Below are positions 21,177 through 24,811 of a stretch of DNA of 24,811 bases, piece after piece. The number at the start of each line of letters is the position of its first letter. Position 1 is the stretch's first letter. The notes under the pieces were generated by a model, which ran no database searches, was not told the origin of the DNA, and was given only the letters and a program-made list of their open reading frames with translations. The translations under genes were made by a program, and so were the position numbers. Source of the DNA: a virus; the IMG/VR virus record IMGVR_UViG_3300028822_000182, positions 1 through 24,811 of that record. One strand, 5' to 3'.

Positions 21177-21772
21177 TGACATATCTAAGAGATGGTATTT
21201 GTATATTCTGCGGTGAATCCCATGAAAGACGAACTCCAAAAGGAAATTATAGATATTATTGTTCAGAAAAATGTCAAAAAAAAGCACAAAATGAATTTTC
21301 TATCTTTCAAGATAAAAAAATGGATATTAAACGAAAAAGAAATTATCTTTGTCTAACTTGTAAATATGGATGTAAACATAGACGAACTCTTACTATGAAA
21401 AGTTTGCTTATATATTGTCCAAAATATGAAATGCAAGATTATTCATATTTAAGAGAATCACAAAATATAAGACCAACAAAACCTGAAAAAATATTAGATG
21501 ATAATACTTCAAATTCAATAAAATATGTTGGTGATGCAAAGAAATGGATTAAATTAAATAATGGGAAACTGAAGAATCCGGATTTTATTGTGAAAGGACA
21601 AAAGAAAATCATTGAAGTTTTTGGAGATTATTGGCATAAAAATGATGATCCTCAAGAATTAATAAACTTATATAAGCAGATTGGATATGATTGTATAATT
21701 TTTTGGGAGCATGAAATTCATAATGATATAGATTTAATTAAAGAAAAAGTTGAAATATTTATAAGTCAATAA
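21176..21772 (+). CDS. Vsr-like (EDxHD) homing endonuclease with zinc fingers
   Basis: 198 residues. Two N-terminal Cys clusters: C9-x2-C12/C29-x3-C33 and C59-x2-C62-x3-C66. The C-terminal domain is Vsr-like: 'LKNPDFIVKGQKKIIEVFGDYWHKND' has D136, E147 and H154, and is followed by 'YKQIGYDCIIFWEHEI'. The E-V-x-G-D-x-W-H pattern is the EDxHD family of phage homing nucleases (a branch of PD-(D/E)XK). It should nick or cut DNA at a specific site and move with it. Coding is AT-rich with AAA/AAT-heavy codons unlike the structural genes, which fits recent arrival. Confidence 0.75.
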   Translation: MTYLRDGICIFCGESHERRTPKGNYRYYCSEKCQKKAQNEFSIFQDKKMDIKRKRNYLCLTCKYGCKHRRTLTMKSLLIYCPKYEMQDYSYLRESQNIRPTKPEKILDDNTSNSIKYVGDAKKWIKLNNGKLKNPDFIVKGQKKIIEVFGDYWHKNDDPQELINLYKQIGYDCIIFWEHEIHNDIDLIKEKVEIFISQ

Positions 21773-21792
21773 AATAAAAAGGAGGAATTGAG

Positions 21793-21978
21793 ATGGAGGA
21801 TCTGAAAGACAGGATTACTCACAAAGGAAAACTCTTTTATTATGTCATTAATTTTGGCAACAACCGGATCTATGGCAGAGGCAAAAAAAGGTTAATGGTC
21901 AATGAGAAAGATGAAGTAGAAAGAACTTTCTCCATAAACCGGAAAAGAAGTTTAAGCTCAATTTTAGGGAAGGCTTAA
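21793..21978 (+). CDS. Small basic hypothetical protein
   Basis: 61 residues, AAGGAGG site. Strand-like start (KGKLFYYVINFGNNRIYGRG) and a basic end (TFSINRKRSLSSILGKA). It directly precedes the precursor-like peptide gene, whose ATG follows its stop at once. No family recognised; co-translation with the next gene suggests shared expression. It is not evidently a peptide-binding (RRE-type) domain, and no maturase is seen nearby. Confidence 0.5.
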   Translation: MEDLKDRITHKGKLFYYVINFGNNRIYGRGKKRLMVNEKDEVERTFSINRKRSLSSILGKA

Positions 21979-22134
21979 ATGAAAGAAAAAAAGCCTTACA
22001 AAAAGCCAATATTAACAAAAGTTCCACTCCGGCCACAAGAAGCTGTTCTTGGTTTTTGTAAAACCAGCAATACAAGAGGGCCAGGAATTGCAACTTGTGC
22101 TTTTCCAAATGGCTGCTACACATTGGGATCATAA
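21979..22134 (+). CDS. Cys-containing small peptide resembling a RiPP precursor
   Basis: 51 residues. A leader-like start (MKEKKPYKKPILTKVPL), then 'RPQEAVLGFCK', then a Gly/Thr/Ser-rich end with C27, C40 and C46 closing in YTLGS. This layout (KKPYxKPxLxKVxLxPxEAVLxxC followed by a short Cys-bearing core) recalls, from memory, a set of roughly 50-residue peptides I regard as likely ribosomal peptide natural-product precursors. I cannot confirm a family without a search. No maturase, transporter or peptidase lies within the window, so if it is modified, host or distant phage enzymes must act. It starts right after the previous stop. Confidence 0.5.
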   Translation: MKEKKPYKKPILTKVPLRPQEAVLGFCKTSNTRGPGIATCAFPNGCYTLGS

Positions 22135-22145
22135 GAAATAGGGAA

Positions 22146-22274
22146 ATGACATTTTTAGATTGGGCTTGGATAGTATGTTATTGCATTTCTTTCATTTTAT
22201 CTGTCATTGTAATTGAAAGAAAATTGACACGAATTGTAAACAATATAAAAGGAGGCGATGGATTGAAAAAATGA
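22146..22274 (+). CDS. Small single-pass membrane peptide
   Basis: 42 residues: N-terminal hydrophobic segment (FLDWAWIVCYCISFILSVIVIE) and a short basic cytoplasmic-type tail (RKLTRIVNNIKGG). An AGGGA site is 5 bases ahead. One membrane span with a positive tail could suit a small holin, an antiholin or an envelope regulator. No endolysin is present nearby, so the lysis idea is weak. Not in any family I recognise. Confidence 0.4.
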   Translation: MTFLDWAWIVCYCISFILSVIVIERKLTRIVNNIKGGDGLKK

Positions 22275-22324
22275 GTGGAGGATTTTTAAACCAGCTCAAC
22301 TGTTGTAAGTGGAGGGGAGGCTGA
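22271..22324 (+). CDS. Possible 17-residue leader peptide
   Basis: ATG overlaps the previous stop (ATGA). It encodes MSGGFLNQLNCCKWRGG. Its stop falls in the loop of the hairpin at 22311-22338, so ribosomes on it would unwind or cover the left arm. This is the geometry of a leader peptide, but short chance ORFs are common. Confidence 0.2.
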   Translation: MSGGFLNQLNCCKWRGG

Positions 22325-22338
22325 AAGGCTTCTCCTCC
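22311..22338 (+). promoter_or_regulatory. Strong RNA hairpin ahead of 22359 gene
   Basis: GGAGGGGAGGC, 6-base loop TGAAAG, GCTTCTCCTCC: 11 pairs with two G-U. No U run follows, so it is not a typical terminator. The left arm is a very strong SD-like run, hidden when paired. The next gene's AAAGGAGG is 8 bases beyond. It could regulate translation or protect RNA ends. Confidence 0.6.
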
Positions 22339-22358
22339 AAATAATAAAGGAGGATTAA

Positions 22359-22598
22359 ATGAAAGATTTAAAAACAACAGACTTATTGAATAAAATCAAC
22401 GAGGAAGATATAGATGATAAGCTTTTTGGAGAAATTCTTGATGAACTCAGCACTCGAACTCCCTTTGGTTATCTTGAAGAACGCATTGATGAGTTAAAGA
22501 ATTTAATGGAAAAACAAGAAAAGGAAATAAAAAAACTACAAAATGACATGAGCGATCACATTCACTTAGCTGATGGTAAATCTGTAATTAAAATTTAA
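22359..22598 (+). CDS. Coiled-coil hypothetical protein
   Basis: 79 residues, AAAGGAGG site. Acidic helix-rich start (TTDLLNKINEEDIDDKLFGEILDELS), then a heptad-like coiled coil (YLEERIDELKNLMEKQEKEIKKLQNDM) and a short strand tail (HIHLADGKSVIKI). Oligomerisation is likely. The strong hairpin at 22311-22338 precedes it and a terminator-like hairpin follows. No family recognised. Confidence 0.55.
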   Translation: MKDLKTTDLLNKINEEDIDDKLFGEILDELSTRTPFGYLEERIDELKNLMEKQEKEIKKLQNDMSDHIHLADGKSVIKI

Positions 22599-22640
22599 GG
22601 ATATATCTAAAAAAGGAATCAGAAGGTTTTCTCTCAAAGT

Positions 22641-22685
22641 AAAAAAAAGGCTGGCAACTATCCCACCTTTATTATTGCCAGCCTT
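22641..22685 (-). terminator. Intrinsic terminator, strongest for minus-strand transcription
   Basis: An 11-bp perfect stem AAGGCTGGCAA (22647-22657) and TTGCCAGCCTT (22675-22685) with a 17-base loop. On the minus strand the stem is followed by eight T (the A run at 22641-22648), a textbook intrinsic terminator. On the plus strand the tail is only ATTTAAT, so it may work weakly both ways. It would end plus-strand accessory RNA and stop any leftward RNA from beyond. Confidence 0.7.
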
Positions 22686-22709
22686 ATTTAATAAAAAGGA
22701 GTTTTAACA

Positions 22710-22739
22710 ATGAATAAGGTAAAACATAAATCAAGTTAA
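22710..22739 (+). pseudogene. Tiny ORF with good ribosome site, possible remnant gene start
   Basis: ATG at 22710 after AAAAAGGAG, encoding MNKVKHKSS then stop. It precedes the second HNH insertion and could be the cut-off start of a gene interrupted there, but nothing proves it. The bases that follow contain the short repeat TCAAGTT-AAG-TCAAGTT. Confidence 0.25.
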
Positions 22740-22777
22740 GTCAAGTTCCTCATAGTCGTTATATTTTAAAATAAGCA

Positions 22778-23227
22778 ATGAGAAAAGGACAACATCATTC
22801 TGAAAAAACAAAAAGAAAAATAGGCAAAGCCAATAAAGGAAAAATTCGTTCTGAAAAAACAAAAAGAAAAATAAGTGAATCACTTAAAGGAAGAATTTCT
22901 CCAAATTGGAAAGGTGGAAGAAAAATTTCTGGAGGATATGTTTTTATTTATATGCCTGATCATCCAAATAATGTGCAAGGATATATTAGAAGAAGTCGTT
23001 TAATAGCAGAGAAAGCATTAGGTAGATATTTAAAACGAAATGAAATTGTCCATCATATTAATGAAAACAAATCGGATGATAGAAATTGCAATCTTTTAAT
23101 CTGCACTCAAGGTTATCATATATGGCTTCATCGAAAAATGGAAAGATTAAATAGATATAAAGGAATGAATAAATGGATATTTTTATTTATAGAAATAGGG
23201 AAAATAAAAGGATATGAAAATGGTTAA
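22778..23227 (+). CDS. HNH homing endonuclease with tandem NUMOD3 modules
   Basis: 149 residues. Two NUMOD3-type DNA-binding repeats (SEKTKRKIGKANKGKI, SEKTKRKISESLKGRI), then 'SPNWKGG', a strand segment (GGYVFIYMPDHPNNV), and an HNH_3 core: 'RSRLIAEKALGRYLKRNEIVHHINENKSDDRNCNLLICTQGYHIWLH'. Key H-H and the N/D-x-R-x-x-N-L segment are present. No clear SD lies before the ATG. It is in the same strand as the phage genes and sits between short ORF remnants. Unlike the antisense copy at 3853, it lacks an N-terminal zinc finger. Confidence 0.85.
   Translation: MRKGQHHSEKTKRKIGKANKGKIRSEKTKRKISESLKGRISPNWKGGRKISGGYVFIYMPDHPNNVQGYIRRSRLIAEKALGRYLKRNEIVHHINENKSDDRNCNLLICTQGYHIWLHRKMERLNRYKGMNKWIFLFIEIGKIKGYENG
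22798..22873 (+). repeat. Tandem repeat encoding two NUMOD3 modules
   Basis: A 25-base sequence at 22798-22822 is repeated exactly at 22849-22873, unit 51 bases (17 residues), and encodes SEKTKRKI twice. The intervening bases differ, so only part of each module is conserved. Confidence 0.85.
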
Positions 23228-23264
23228 TAAATCAATTGAATCTATTTTCAAGGAGATATTTTAA
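23220..23264 (+). CDS. Very short ORF before nuclease gene, possible remnant
   Basis: Encodes MVNKSIESIFKEIF after a GGATATG-type region at the HNH gene end, overlapping its last codons. A further ATG at 23214 is in frame. It loosely resembles the start of MNKVKHKSS upstream of the HNH gene (M-x-x-V-x-x-K-S pattern). It also carries the AAGGAG site of the next gene. Low confidence as a real product. Confidence 0.25.
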   Translation: MVNKSIESIFKEIF

Positions 23265-23266
23265 AA

Positions 23267-24664
23267 ATGCCTGAAAAGAAAAAATTATCAAAAGAAGCAA
23301 AGGCAGCTTTAACAAGAAAAGCCAGAGAAGATAATATTGCTGAATTTGAGAAAAGAAAAAAAACTCAAGTAAAGCCTCCGGAAGTTCCAAAGATGAAGAA
23401 AGAGGAATTAACTGCTGAAGAAATTAGGAAAAAACTCAGAAGGGGAATTCAACCAGAAAGAATTATTGCAGCAAAGAAGCCTTATTATATTCTCAAGCCT
23501 CAAAAAAAATTATTGGCTGAACAGGATATGGAAATTGTTGAATGCCTTGCTAAATCATATACAGCAGAACCAGTAAAATCATTAAAAGAAAAAGGAGATA
23601 TGGGACAGAAAAATCTTTATTTCTCAAATGTAAGAGATTGTCCAAGAGAGATTTATTACAAATTCTTTGAACCTCAAAGAGCAAGAGATTATACAGTTAA
23701 AGGACAAATTCTTTTTGATGATGGAAAGATTCATCATAGAACAATCCAAAGAAGATTAGAAGATATGGGAAAAGGAGAAGGATCAGAAGGATATTTGCAT
23801 ATTCCAGAAGTTGATGCAGGAGGCTATTATGACATTCTTTATAAAGTTAAAGAATTAAAAAATGGCTGGATAATTTGTGATATAACAGAAGTTAAATCTA
23901 AGCTTCCTTATGCTTGCAATGAAATTGTTCAAGCTGATTATGATCAAGCACAGCTTTACCATTATGCTGCCACACATTCAGATAGATTGAGAATCAAGAG
24001 AATTAAGATCCGGGCAATCAGGATACTCTATAAAGATAGAGCATTAGAAACTGATGATATTCATTTTGGCTGGCTTGTGAAACCTGATTATGACAGGCAG
24101 ATGGATATCATGAAATATTTCCAATATTTAAAAGAAGTTGTTATTGACAGGAAATTCCTTCCTCCTCATCCTTTTGAGAAGAATTCTAATAAATGCAAAT
24201 GGTGCAGATTCAAAGGCTGGTGCTGGCTTGAATATCCAGAATTAATGGCTGATGAAGTTAAAGAAGTTCCAGGAGATAAGATTGAAATTCCTGTGAAAGA
24301 GATTCTTGATTCTTATGCAAAAAAGCTTTATCAGATCATGAAGAAAGAGAAAGAATTGAAGGAAGAAAAAGAAAAAATATCTCCGGTTATCATGGCTTAT
24401 TTGGCAAAGGTTAAAAAATCAGTTTACAGATTGAATGATGAGCTTGGATTTGAGATCAGAAAAAGCAGGGATACAATTTGGGATAAGGAAATGCTTTATA
24501 AGAAAATCGGGAAGGAATTCTTCTATCAAATTGCTGATATCAAATCAACTCTTGTTTCTAATTTGATTAAGAAAGAATTTGTTGATGCTGGGATATTTGA
24601 GAAAGCTAAGAAATATAAATGGAGAAAGCCTTTTCTGGCTTTAACTAAATTAGGAAAAACTTAA
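23267..24664 (+). CDS. Cas4/RecB-like PD-(D/E)XK nuclease with Fe-S cysteines
   Basis: 465 residues, AAGGAG site. N-terminal 100 residues are charged and helical. The nuclease core has 'RDCPREIYYKFF' (C125), 'GKIHHRTIQRRL', 'GGYYDILYKV' (D189), 'ICDITEVKS' (E208, K210) and a QxxxY-type motif 'QADYDQAQLYHY'. C310-K-W-C313-R-F-K-G-W-C319 with C125 matches the four cysteines that hold a 4Fe-4S cluster in Cas4/AddB-type nucleases. The last 140 residues (coiled coil, then YRLNDELGFEIRK) are an extra domain. It likely acts as a DNA exonuclease in phage replication or recombination. A Cas4 role in CRISPR adaptation is not supported by any array here. Confidence 0.8.
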   Translation: MPEKKKLSKEAKAALTRKAREDNIAEFEKRKKTQVKPPEVPKMKKEELTAEEIRKKLRRGIQPERIIAAKKPYYILKPQKKLLAEQDMEIVECLAKSYTAEPVKSLKEKGDMGQKNLYFSNVRDCPREIYYKFFEPQRARDYTVKGQILFDDGKIHHRTIQRRLEDMGKGEGSEGYLHIPEVDAGGYYDILYKVKELKNGWIICDITEVKSKLPYACNEIVQADYDQAQLYHYAATHSDRLRIKRIKIRAIRILYKDRALETDDIHFGWLVKPDYDRQMDIMKYFQYLKEVVIDRKFLPPHPFEKNSNKCKWCRFKGWCWLEYPELMADEVKEVPGDKIEIPVKEILDSYAKKLYQIMKKEKELKEEKEKISPVIMAYLAKVKKSVYRLNDELGFEIRKSRDTIWDKEMLYKKIGKEFFYQIADIKSTLVSNLIKKEFVDAGIFEKAKKYKWRKPFLALTKLGKT

Positions 24665-24673
24665 AGGAGGAAT

Positions 24674-24811
24674 AATGGATAAAGAAAAAGCATTAAAAAA
24701 GGCAGAAGAGAATCATGACAAGGCTCTTAGAGTAATTGATCTTGCAGATAAAGTCTGCAAAAAAATAGAGCCTCATCTTCCCAAAGGATGGGAAATACAT
24801 ACAGGGCTTCT
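24674..24811 (+). CDS. Hypothetical protein, 3' end outside window
   Basis: 46 residues visible from ATG at 24674, after a strong AAAGGAGG site. N-terminal helix rich in Lys/Glu (EKALKKAEENHDKALRVIDLADKV) then CKKIEPHLPKGWEIH. It follows the nuclease gene closely, so likely the same replication/recombination operon. Nothing visible identifies it. Confidence 0.6.

Noticed and set aside
22224-22249. TTGACA followed by TATAAA as a promoter
   Set aside because: Spacer is only 14 bases and the boxes lie within a coding frame.
23267-24664. Cas4 as a sign of a CRISPR-Cas system
   Set aside because: No repeats, cas1/cas2 or other cas genes in the window; phage Cas4-like nucleases commonly stand alone.

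Overview
The window is a stretch of an AT-rich, tightly packed, tailed-phage (siphovirus-type) genome or prophage. Nearly every gene lies on the + strand, with ATGA or TAATG overlaps and strong AGGAGG-type ribosome binding sites. Sigma70-like promoters (TTGACA / 17 bp / TATGAT) and these strong SDs suggest a host with ordinary housekeeping sigma factors and SD-led translation. A lipoprotein and a signal-peptide protein suggest a bacterial host. I cannot name the host from sequence alone.

Layout. 1-4850: C-terminus of the portal protein, then about a dozen small early-head-module genes (several with Cys/His zinc-type motifs), a stand-alone Mu-F/SPP1-gp7-like zinc domain and a gpG-like virion morphogenesis protein. 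The end of that gene is invaded by an antisense HNH homing endonuclease. 4850-8590: scaffold, HK97-fold major capsid protein, probable decoration protein, head-tail adaptor and probable tail terminator. 8620-18700: tail module with tube protein, tail assembly chaperones joined by a programmed -1 frameshift, a short tape measure, distal tail protein, a large FN3-bearing tail hub and a tail fibre. No sheath gene is seen, so the tail is non-contractile. 18700-22600: accessory region with two own promoters, a lipoprotein, a signal-peptide protein framed by exact repeats, an RHH regulator, zinc-finger and Vsr-like endonuclease genes, a RiPP-precursor-like 51-residue peptide and a small membrane peptide. 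22640-24811: a hairpin terminator, a second HNH endonuclease with tandem NUMOD3 modules, a Cas4/RecB-like Fe-S nuclease (replication/recombination module), and the start of one more gene.

The most notable observations are three. (1) The HNH insertion at 3853-4415 leaves two copies of the last eight codons of the gpG-like gene, identical in protein but recoded at almost every variable codon; the new tail is antisense to the end of the endonuclease gene. (2) The small Cys-containing peptide at 21979-22134 looks like a peptide natural-product precursor. (3) The 449-bp unit holding the secreted protein gene is bounded by 22-bp exact repeats that include the SD and start codon. No lysis cassette, integrase, tRNA or CRISPR array was found.
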